The notes under the pieces were generated by a model. The model made no database searches. It worked only from the letters and a program-made list of their open reading frames with translations, and was not told the origin of the DNA. This document shows, piece by piece, positions 28,278 through 35,225 of a stretch of 64,000 nt of DNA. The stretch lies in assembly GCF_030068505.1 (NCBI RefSeq), contig NZ_JAQOSO010000096.1, positions 1-64,000 of the forward strand. Reading direction: 5' to 3'. Numbering within the stretch: position 1 is the first letter of the stretch; each line of letters begins with the position of its first letter. The position numbers and the translations under genes were made by a program. This DNA comes from Roseofilum capinflatum BLCC-M114 (GTDB lineage: Bacteria > Cyanobacteriota > Cyanobacteriia > Cyanobacteriales > Desertifilaceae).

Positions 28278-29915
28278 ATGAATACCGCAGAATTACTCAT
28301 CCGTTGTTTAGAAAACGAAGGCGTTAAATACATCTTTGGACTCCCTGGAGAAGAAAACATGGCAGTGCTAAAAGCACTCACAAACTCCACCATCCAATTT
28401 ATTACCACCCGCCACGAACAAGGCGCAGCCTTCATGGCCGATGTTTATGGCCGTCTCACGGGTAAAGCCGGTATTTGTCTGTCCACCCTCGGCCCCGGAG
28501 CCACCAACCTGATGACCGGGGTTGCCGATGCCAACCTCGATGGCGCTCCCCTAGTCGCCATTACCGGCCAAGTGGGTACAGACCGAATGCACATTGAATC
28601 CCATCAATACCTGGATTTGGTTTCCATGTTTACGGCGGTTACCAAATGGAATACCCAAATTGTCCGCCCTAGCAATACCAGGGAAATTGTGCGCCGCGCC
28701 TTCAAAATTGCCCAAACGGAAAAACCCGGTGCAGTCCATATTGATTTACCGGAAAATATTGCCGACATGCCCGCAGAAGGTGACCCCTTAAAACGAGACA
28801 AAAAAGATAAGTTCTATGCCGCTTATCATAGTCTCAATGAAGCGGCTTTAGTGATTTCTAAAGCCAAGTTTCCCATGATTTTAGTGGGCAATGGAGCGAT
28901 TCGCGCCAATGCCAGCGAAGCCTTAACGGAGTTTGCTACCCATTTGAATATTCCGGTGGCTAATACGTTTATGGGTAAGGGGGCAATTCCCTATAGTCAT
29001 CCCTTATCCTTGTGGACAACGGGATTAAAGCAACGGGATTTTATTAGTTGTGCGTTTGATCGCACGGATTTAGTGATTGCCATTGGTTATGACCTGATTG
29101 AATATTCCCCGAAAAAATGGAATCCTAATAAAAACATTCCCATCGTTCATATTGGGGCAAAACCGGCTGAAATTGATAGCAGCTATATTCCCGAAGTGGA
29201 AGTGGTGGGAGATATTTCGGATGCGCTGTTGGAAATTTTGCGGCGCTGCGAGCGATCGGAAAAACCCGATCCTTATATTCATCAACTGCGATCGGAAATT
29301 CGCGAAGATTACGAACAATATGCCAACGATCCAGGGTTCCCGGTGAAACCGCAAAAAATTGTGTATGATTTGCGGCAAGTGATGGGGCCCGAAGATGTGG
29401 TTATTTCTGATGTGGGCGCTCATAAAATGTGGATGGCTCGCCATTATCACTGCGATCGCCCCAACACCTGTATTATTTCCAACGGATTTGCCGCCATGGG
29501 CATTGCCATTCCAGGGGCGATCGCCGCTAAATTAGTGTATCCCGATCATAAGGTAGTCGCAGTCACCGGTGATGGGGGCTTCATGATGAACTGTCAGGAG
29601 CTAGAAACCGCTCTAAGAGTGAAAACTCCCTTTGTTACCATTATCTTTAATGATGGGGGGTATGGCTTAATTGAGTGGAAACAGGAAGACCAATATGGGG
29701 AATCAGCATTCATTAAGTTTACCAACCCTGACTTCGTTAAATTAGCGGAGAGCATGGGATTAAAAGGATACCGAGTAGATGCTGCGGAAAACTTATTGCC
29801 CATCCTCAAAGAAGCCTTAGAACAAGACGTTCCTGCGGTGATTGATTGTCCTGTAGACTATCGAGAAAATGCCCGCTTTAGTAAAAAAGCCGGTGGCTTA
29901 AGTTGTAGCATTTAG
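28278..29915 (+). CDS. 2-oxoglutarate decarboxylase (acetolactate synthase-like ThDP enzyme)
   Basis: 545 residues from the ATG at 28278 (MNTAELLIRCLENEGVKYIF). A ThDP fold: catalytic Glu in FGLPGEENM (residue 25), and the metal/ThDP motif GDGGFMMNCQELETA near 431. It resembles acetolactate synthase large subunits but follows SSADH, the arrangement of the cyanobacterial 2-oxoglutarate decarboxylase that makes succinic semialdehyde. With the gene before it, it forms the bypass from 2-oxoglutarate to succinate. A true acetolactate synthase is the alternative, but context favours the decarboxylase. Confidence 0.88.
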   Translation: MNTAELLIRCLENEGVKYIFGLPGEENMAVLKALTNSTIQFITTRHEQGAAFMADVYGRLTGKAGICLSTLGPGATNLMTGVADANLDGAPLVAITGQVGTDRMHIESHQYLDLVSMFTAVTKWNTQIVRPSNTREIVRRAFKIAQTEKPGAVHIDLPENIADMPAEGDPLKRDKKDKFYAAYHSLNEAALVISKAKFPMILVGNGAIRANASEALTEFATHLNIPVANTFMGKGAIPYSHPLSLWTTGLKQRDFISCAFDRTDLVIAIGYDLIEYSPKKWNPNKNIPIVHIGAKPAEIDSSYIPEVEVVGDISDALLEILRRCERSEKPDPYIHQLRSEIREDYEQYANDPGFPVKPQKIVYDLRQVMGPEDVVISDVGAHKMWMARHYHCDRPNTCIISNGFAAMGIAIPGAIAAKLVYPDHKVVAVTGDGGFMMNCQELETALRVKTPFVTIIFNDGGYGLIEWKQEDQYGESAFIKFTNPDFVKLAESMGLKGYRVDAAENLLPILKEALEQDVPAVIDCPVDYRENARFSKKAGGLSCSI

Positions 29916-29923
29916 CCAACTTT

Positions 29924-30002
29924 AACCTGAGTTCGGAAGAAGCGGAAACCTTGGTTCTACCACCCAATCAGCCGTAAACTGTCTTTAACCCGAACTCAGG
30001 TT
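29924..30002. repeat. 13-bp perfect inverted repeat
   Basis: AACCTGAGTTCGG (29924-29936) is matched by CCGAACTCAGGTT (29990-30002) around a 53-base interior. It lies 8 bases after the decarboxylase stop. It may be a small non-coding element or a weak terminator; no T run follows. Confidence 0.6.
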
Positions 30003-30146
30003 ACCAAGGTTGGGTAGTGGAGTTGAGGCGATCGTACTCCCGTAGTAGAATGTCTTTGATCAGTTCAGGTAACCAGATGGGGTGGTTTAGAAATCATTTT
30101 ATCTGAAAGCTGATGAGATTTTTACCGTGCGATCGCTAGTCATCAT

Positions 30147-30371
30147 TCATGAAAACGGTAAAATACGAATTCTTAATTTAGACTCATTATAAGCTAAAGA
30201 TTCTCTCAAATCTTCAGGTTCTAGATAAGGATAGGCTTGTAAAATTTCATCATGAGAAGCACCGGTTGCCATTAAACCTAAAATCATCCCTACCGTGACT
30301 CTCATTCCTCGGATACAGGGTTTTCCTCCCATCACTTCTGGGTTAATTGTAATGCGGGTAAGTTGATTCAT
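30147..30371 (-). CDS. DUF433 domain protein (putative antitoxin)
   Basis: 74 residues. TRITINPEVMGGKPCIRGMRV and ILQAYPYLEPEDLRESLAY are diagnostic of DUF433, a small winged-helix family usually paired with a PIN-like DUF5615 toxin. No such toxin follows here. It lies 31 bases after the broken hicA on the same strand. The C-terminus (KLRIRILPFS) departs from the usual family ending and may be truncated. Confidence 0.85.
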   Translation of the reverse strand: MNQLTRITINPEVMGGKPCIRGMRVTVGMILGLMATGASHDEILQAYPYLEPEDLRESLAYNESKLRIRILPFS

Positions 30372-30402
30372 TGCTCTTAATGATTTTCAAAAGGAATTTG
30401 AT

Positions 30403-30627
30403 CTACTCTGTTTTCCATTCCGTTTCTGGAATATTGGCGCTTATCATAATGTTGCGTAGAGTTCCAATAGGGAGGTCTTTTCCTTTATGATAAGGGACAA
30501 TCGCCTGAAGTTGGTCTTCAGTATTTCTCCACTTACGATGACTTCCTTTTTGTGACACTAACTCAAACCCCTATTCAGTTAAGATACGCTCTACTTGATC
30601 GGCGTTCATACGTCGAATACGAGTCAT
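30403..30627 (-). pseudogene. hicA: hicA mRNA interferase, interrupted by an amber stop
   Basis: Read on the minus strand, the frame gives MTRIRRMNADQVERILTE, a TAG (30573-30571), then GFELVSQKGSHRKWRNTEDQ and onward to IPETEWKTE and a second stop. Apart from the one nonsense codon the frame is intact, 75 codons, with the catalytic His in QKGSHRK. It overlaps the hicB stop by 4 bases (ATGA). Translation from a downstream start could not restore the N-terminal strand, so the toxin is probably inactive. Confidence 0.85.
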
Positions 30628-30827
30628 CCTACAGATACCTCTCGCAAAATTGCACCAGATTTCAGTTCAATCTTATCTGGTTCTAGATAAAGGGCTATAG
30701 CCTCCCGAATATTCTCTAATGCCTCTGCTTCTGTTTCTCCGGCTGAGACACAACCCGGTAATTCTGGACACCAAACCGCCCAATCATGGGTTTGAGGATC
30801 TACTTCTAACACTACCCGCCATTTCAT
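30624..30827 (-). CDS. hicB: HicB family antitoxin
   Basis: 67 residues. MKWRVVLEVDPQTHDWAVWC, PELPGCVSAGETEAEALENI and EAIALYLE are the HicB partial RNase H-like fold. It would bind and block HicA and repress the operon. No C-terminal DNA-binding domain is present, as in short HicB forms. It sits upstream of a hicA that carries a stop, so it may now be free of its toxin. Confidence 0.9.
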   Translation of the reverse strand: MKWRVVLEVDPQTHDWAVWCPELPGCVSAGETEAEALENIREAIALYLEPDKIELKSGAILREVSVG

Positions 30828-30845
30828 AGGGTTTGACTCTAAAAC

Positions 30846-31352
30846 TTAATCTTCAGTATATTTTACCATGATAGTAACGGCAACTCCATAATGACTGATA
30901 GAGTCAGAATCCTGCTCACTCGATAAATGGGTATAAATTTCTGTGATTTGTTCGGGAGATTCTATAACTAGCTTGAGTAATTCGATTAGGGGTTGATTGA
31001 GATCATTTAGCCAAAAGCGATGAAATATCTTCGGCAGCAGTACAAAGACTAATCGCGGCAGTACCGGCAAATGGCTCCACTAATCTATCTATAGCTAGTC
31101 TAAATGAGTTGTGCAACAGACAATGCCCTCTCCCTAAATCCCTCTCCCGCGGGAGAGGGACTTTTTCCCCCTTCTCCCGCGGGAGAAGGCTTGCCCTGAG
31201 CGAAGCCGAAGGGGGGCAGGGGGATGAGGGGCAGCCATTACATAATTCATTTAGGTTTGCTATATTGGGTTGGGAAAAAACTGTAGAATCTGTCTGGCTA
31301 GAGTTCTTTTGCTTCCCTGATATTGAACCAGATGGGGCGGTTTTGAAATCAT
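30846..31352 (-). pseudogene. Dam-type adenine methyltransferase remnant, interrupted by a MITE
   Basis: It starts at ATG 31352 with MISKPPHLVQYQGSKRTL then ARQILQFFPNPI, the N-terminus of a D12-class N6-adenine methyltransferase. A 171-bp MITE (31092-31262) follows, then DRLVEPFAGTAAISLCTAA (motif I region). One frameshift near 31035 leads to HRFWLNDLNQPLIELLKLVI, and the frame stops at 30846 without the catalytic DPPY motif. Removing the MITE with one TA copy rejoins PNPI and DRLVEPF in frame. The C-terminal two thirds are gone, replaced by the hicBA locus. Confidence 0.88.
31092..31262. mobile_element. MITE family 1 inside dam remnant (171 bp)
   Basis: It has complete termini and flanking TA duplications at 31090-31091 and 31263-31264. 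It is 24 bases longer than the 6015-6161 copy because a 24-base segment containing TTGCCCTGAGCGAAGCCGAA is nested in its second hairpin. Confidence 0.88.
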
Positions 31353-31528
31353 GAAGTGGCAATTGGAGGATTTCCCGTATTCTATCATGATACAGATCCG
31401 AACTCCAATTCATCAAGAAGGTGATTTAAGTTTATGAGTTCCTTTCGCTTCCGCTTCTCTAGCTTTGATAAGATCAATCGCTTTGGCCATCAAAAGCATC
31501 CATTATTTCATCTATATCATTAGTTATA
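31353..31528. other. intergenic region upstream of dam remnant
   Basis: On the minus strand around 31420-31500 a fragment reads LMAKAIDLIKAREAEAKGTH and ends at stops. It has no start and no recognisable domain and may be the tail of a lost gene. Nothing else was seen. Confidence 0.4.
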
Positions 31529-31861
31529 TTAACTTTTTTTCCCTATTATTTTAGAAATTTGTTGATATCTTCTCCAGATCGATTCTCGACCATCCTGGCC
31601 TCGACCACCATAGTCCATGATTATTCCAGATCCAGTTGGCAACATAATCTTTATCTCATACCCATTATAACCATCTTCATCTTGAGTTTGAGTGTCAATG
31701 AAATGAACGCTGATCTCGGAAAAAGGATAAGATTTTACTGATTTTTTGAAAATCCACCAATTATATTCGATTATGTCGAGGGTACGAGTAGAGCGATCTA
31801 ATTGTATTTGTTCCGATACTCCTACTCCTACCCAAATACGTCCTGTAAATATCATTATCAA
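31529..31861 (-). CDS. hypothetical protein, start uncertain
   Basis: 110 residues from a TTG at 31861; an ATG lies two codons later. The soluble part (DRSTRTLDIIEYNWWIFKKS then YPFSEISVHFIDTQTQDEDG) looks like a bacterial PH-like or membrane-associated beta domain. The frame stays open upstream to about 31970 and would encode two hydrophobic stretches (ILFICSLFFGVKILIIG and following). The original protein may therefore have had an N-terminal membrane hairpin whose start codon is now lost. Not recognised. Confidence 0.5.
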   Translation of the reverse strand: MIMIFTGRIWVGVGVSEQIQLDRSTRTLDIIEYNWWIFKKSVKSYPFSEISVHFIDTQTQDEDGYNGYEIKIMLPTGSGIIMDYGGRGQDGRESIWRRYQQISKIIGKKS

Positions 31862-32073
31862 TAATGCACAAGATCCAATAATAAGAATTTTTACGCCAAA
31901 GAATAATGAGCATATAAATAATATACTGATAAAAATCTGACAAATCCCAAATAAATATTAATGGAATATTAATGGCTGATTTATGGTTTTACGCTCTCTG
32001 GCACAATTGTAGCAAGCGAAAAACTTAACGGAACGTTACAATCGTTAATGTTCCCTTGTTCACTGCTCAGATC

Positions 32074-33606
32074 ATGGCTCAGTCTCACTCCTCCTCTAAG
32101 CCTCGCTGTATCGTTGTTGGTGCGGGTATTGGCGGCTTAACCACTGCCGCGCTCCTGGCTCGTCGGGGGTATTCGGTGCTGATCCTGGATCAAGCCATTG
32201 TGCCGGGGGGATGTGCTTCGACGTTTAAGCGGCGCGGGTTTACGTTTGATGTGGGAGCGACGCAGGTGGCGGGTTTGGAGCCGGGGGGAATTCATCATCG
32301 GATTTTTCAGGAACTGGAGATCGAGCTACCGGAGGCAACGCCTTGCGATCCGGCTTGTGCGGTGTTTTTGCCGGGGGAAAAAGAACCGATTTCTGTGTGG
32401 CGAGATCCTCTGAAATGGCAACAGGAACGGCAGCGACAGTTTCCGGGAAGCGAACCGTTTTGGCAGTTGATGAATACGCTATTTCAAGCCAGTTGGCGGT
32501 TTCAGGGGCGAGATCCGGTGCTGCCTCCGCGAGATTGGTGGGATTTGTGGCAATTAGTGCAGGCGATGCGCCCGGATACGTTGATTACTGTGCCGTTTGC
32601 GCTGTTGACGGTGTGGGATGCACTGAGGTTGATGGGGGTGGGGAAAGACGATCGCCTGAAAACCTTCCTCGATCTGCAACTGAAACTCTATTCCCAAGTG
32701 GATACCACGGAAACCGCCCTCTTGTATGCTGCAACCGCTCTGGGTGTTTCCCAGAAACCCCAAGGCTTGTATCATTTGCAAGGAAGTATGCAAGTCTTGA
32801 GCGATCGCCTCGTCGCTTCCCTAGAACGAGATGGCGCTACCCTCCTCATGCGCCACACCGTCGAGGAAATCGAAACCAAAAATGGGCGAGTTACCGGCGT
32901 GCGTATTCGCAACCTTAAAACCGAGGAAACTTGGAGCGAAAATGCGGATCATGTCGTGGCCAATGTCACCATTCACAACTTAGTGCAACTGTTAAACTCT
33001 GACGATCTAGCCACCAAAATATACGCCAACGGCTATAGCCAGCGCCTCAAGCAAGTCCCCTCACCCAGTGGCGCATTTGTCGTCTATCTGGGAGTCGAAC
33101 AAGCCGCTATTCCTGAAAATTGCCCGCCCCACCTACAATTTTTGTATGATACTGATGGCCCCATTGGGGAGAATAATTCCCTGTTTGTCTCCGTCAGTCA
33201 TCCGGGAGATGGACGCGCACCAGACGGAAAAGCCACCATTACCGCCTCTTCCTTTACGGATACGGAGCAATGGTGGAACGGTGCAGACTATGAGCAACTG
33301 AAGAAACAGTTTACCGAAGCGGCGATCGCCCGCTTAAGTCAGTATTTCCACTTAACTCCAGAGACCCTTATCCACGTCGAAGCAGCCACACCAAGAACCT
33401 TTGCCTATTTTACCGGGCGCGATCGCGGTATAGTCGGCGGCATGGGACAACGGCTAACCACCTTTGGCCCCTTCGGCTTTGCCAACCGCACCCCCATCGG
33501 TAACCTGTGGCTCGTCGGAGACTCCACCCACCCCGGAGAAGGAACCGCAGGAGTCTCCTATTCTGCCTTAACCGTAGTTCGCCAGATTGAGGCCTTACAA
33601 GCCTGA
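32074..33606 (+). CDS. crtD: C-3',4' carotenoid desaturase CrtD
   Basis: 510 residues from the ATG at 32074 (MAQSHSSSKPRCIVVGAGIG); a TTG at 32056 is in frame but less likely. The phytoene desaturase-type FAD motif is VVGAGIGGLTTAALLARRGY, with PGGCASTFKRRGFTFDVGAT, and a C-terminal FAD motif GNLWLVGDSTHPGEGTAG. The family makes the 3',4' double bond of myxol glycosides in cyanobacteria. The 3' end has a second copy at 34650-34947. Confidence 0.9.
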   Translation: MAQSHSSSKPRCIVVGAGIGGLTTAALLARRGYSVLILDQAIVPGGCASTFKRRGFTFDVGATQVAGLEPGGIHHRIFQELEIELPEATPCDPACAVFLPGEKEPISVWRDPLKWQQERQRQFPGSEPFWQLMNTLFQASWRFQGRDPVLPPRDWWDLWQLVQAMRPDTLITVPFALLTVWDALRLMGVGKDDRLKTFLDLQLKLYSQVDTTETALLYAATALGVSQKPQGLYHLQGSMQVLSDRLVASLERDGATLLMRHTVEEIETKNGRVTGVRIRNLKTEETWSENADHVVANVTIHNLVQLLNSDDLATKIYANGYSQRLKQVPSPSGAFVVYLGVEQAAIPENCPPHLQFLYDTDGPIGENNSLFVSVSHPGDGRAPDGKATITASSFTDTEQWWNGADYEQLKKQFTEAAIARLSQYFHLTPETLIHVEAATPRTFAYFTGRDRGIVGGMGQRLTTFGPFGFANRTPIGNLWLVGDSTHPGEGTAGVSYSALTVVRQIEALQA

Positions 33607-33810
33607 ATTGTGATTATTGGGATAGGCTAAAACCCTAGGGCTATCTTGAGTTCTCAATCCTATCCCTCACGACTATAGTTAATTCGATTAAGGTTGATAC
33701 ACAACAGTTTATCTATAACAACGATATCTGTAGGGGCGAACGGCCGTTCGCCCCTACAATTATGTCCCACTGTTAAGCGAATCGACTATATTGTCGTAAA
33801 CTCATGCAGC
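33607..33810. other. spacer between crtD and PEP-CTERM gene
   Basis: It holds the 30-base palindrome at 33729-33758. No other feature was seen. Confidence 0.5.
33729..33758. repeat. 30-base perfect palindrome
   Basis: The arm TGTAGGGGCGAACGG is followed directly by its exact reverse complement. The same type of GTAGGGGCGAACGGCC palindrome is dispersed in many cyanobacterial genomes. Only one copy was found in this window. Confidence 0.8.
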
Positions 33811-34506
33811 CTAAGCGTTTTTCTTTCTCAGCAAGCCAGCAGTAAAGAGTCCTCCAACAGCCAGAAGAGTCAAAAGGCTGGTGGGTTCAGGAGTAGACAC
33901 AGGAAACTCTTCATCGATATAGAAATTATCCATACCAAAACAATCTACTGCATTACCGACAGTGAAAGAAAACCAATCAATGTTATCAAAGTTGCCATCC
34001 AGGAAAACTTGAGCGCTTGGATCGGAAAAACCCCAATCATTAGACGGTAATAATTCGGAGTAGCCATTGGAAGAATTAATATAGGCTTGTTCGTTACCCG
34101 ATGCCCAGCCCCCACCATGATCCGTATTACTGGTCAAGGTAAAATAGTTCAGGTCGAATGTTGCACCATCAACTCTAGAAACTCGAATTTCAGTGGTTTC
34201 ACCATAATTCCCTGTTTCCCAGTGAGCATGGATCACATCGTTTCCAGGGCCGTAGTAGTCTCCAATATGATAGCTAAATGGATTATTAGAACCCCCCATG
34301 AAGTCTAATTTGAACCCATCTTCAACATAATAATCAACTTGCTCAAATCGATCCAATCCTTCGGTGGTTTGAACAACAGTTCCATTCAAGAAGTAAACAT
34401 CACCGCCTGTAAAATCGATGATGGCAGCAGAAGAGGAGTAGGCCGTACCCAAAACTGTGAGACCCGTTAATGAGAGGGTTAATAAACTGAAAGCTGAATT
34501 TTGCAT
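33811..34506 (-). CDS. PEP-CTERM sorted exported protein
   Basis: 231 residues from the ATG at 34506. The N-terminus is a signal peptide (MQNSAFSLLTLSLTGLTVLG, cleavage near SSAAI). The body is a beta-rich domain with no Cys pairs. The C-terminus is a full PEP-CTERM signal: TPEPTSLLTLLAVGGLF followed by TAGLLRKKNA. In bacteria with exosortase this anchors or processes exported proteins at the envelope. No exosortase is in the window. The body is not recognised. Confidence 0.88.
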   Translation of the reverse strand: MQNSAFSLLTLSLTGLTVLGTAYSSSAAIIDFTGGDVYFLNGTVVQTTEGLDRFEQVDYYVEDGFKLDFMGGSNNPFSYHIGDYYGPGNDVIHAHWETGNYGETTEIRVSRVDGATFDLNYFTLTSNTDHGGGWASGNEQAYINSSNGYSELLPSNDWGFSDPSAQVFLDGNFDNIDWFSFTVGNAVDCFGMDNFYIDEEFPVSTPEPTSLLTLLAVGGLFTAGLLRKKNA

Positions 34507-34649
34507 CGGTTTTACTTCATAACATATGAAGTGATCAAGTGTACAATCTGTGGCTATCCAGACTCTCACACCAAACTTACTGAGTTAATTCACTTATTGT
34601 CCTGGTAATTCCGCAAGAAAAATGTAAACTTATGTTAATATTTTCGATT

Positions 34650-34947
34650 GATCGCCCGTTTAAGTCAGTATTTCCACTTAAATCCAGAGACCATTATCCA
34701 CCTCGAAGCCGCCACACCGAGAACCTTTGCCCATTTTACCGGGCGTGATCGCGGTATAGTGGGCGGTATGGGACAACGCCTAACCACTTTCGGCCCCTTC
34801 GGCTTTGCCAACCGCACCCCCATCGGTAACCTGTGGCTCGTCGGAGACTCCACCCACCCCGGAGAAGGAACCGCAGGCGTATCCTATTCTGCCTTAACTG
34901 TGGTTCGCCAGATTGAGATCCAGTCCAGTTCAATCAAAAACCCGTAA
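34650..34947 (+). pseudogene. duplicated 3' fragment of crtD
   Basis: About 270 bases match 33330-33594 with roughly 18-20 differences by eye, many at third positions. It encodes the last 90 residues of CrtD (LSQYFHLNPETIIHLEAATP to ALTVVRQIE) and then diverges into SSSIKNP. It lacks the N-terminal FAD domain and has no proper start. It may be the remnant of a second crtD-like gene or a partial duplication across the PEP-CTERM gene. Confidence 0.85.
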
Positions 34948-35018
34948 TATCAAATCTGATTCAACCGCTATGATTACCAATCATCGTAGGGTGGGCAGGA
35001 GGAGTCCGCAACATCCTT

Positions 35019-35170
35019 CAAATTCCACTGCTGTCGATATCGTCAAACAGTTGCCATTTCAGTTTCTTCTTAATTTCTTGCCATAATCTCTCTATCGGGT
35101 TCACTTGTGGACTATACGCTGGCTGAAATAGAAGCATAATATTTTCGGGGATTTCTAGCTCTGACCACTT
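35019..35170 (-). pseudogene. IS630-family transposase C-terminal remnant
   Basis: The minus strand reads KWSELEIPENIMLLFQPAYS, then PQVNPIERLWQEIKKKLKWQ and LFDDIDSSGI before a stop. The SPQVNPIERLWQEIK motif with its third acidic residue is diagnostic of DDE_3 (IS630) transposases. Nothing upstream survives. IS630 elements duplicate TA, matching the MITE family here. Confidence 0.85.
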
Positions 35171-35214
35171 ATAGCGCTTCGCGCTAGGGAATAGGGAATA
35201 GGGAGTGGGCTATA
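35170..35214. repeat. repeat family 2, short copy
   Basis: It begins TATAGCGCTTCGCGCTAGGG, continues in GGAATAG heptamers and ends GGGCTATA. It lacks the 65-base middle shared by the other two copies. It lies 11 bases after the stop codon of the CHAT adhesin. Confidence 0.55.
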
Positions 35215-35225
35215 CACATCGATCT

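Larger units (their letters stand above)
34948..35225. other. repeat and transposase debris
   Basis: It contains a GTAGGGTGGGCAGGAGGA repeat at about 34987, the IS630 transposase remnant, and a short family 2 repeat copy at 35170-35214. Confidence 0.6.

Noticed and set aside
31003-31416. Minus-strand frame of 137 residues
   Set aside because: It reads through the MITE in a frame that joins non-coding repeat to the dam remnant. It is not a gene.
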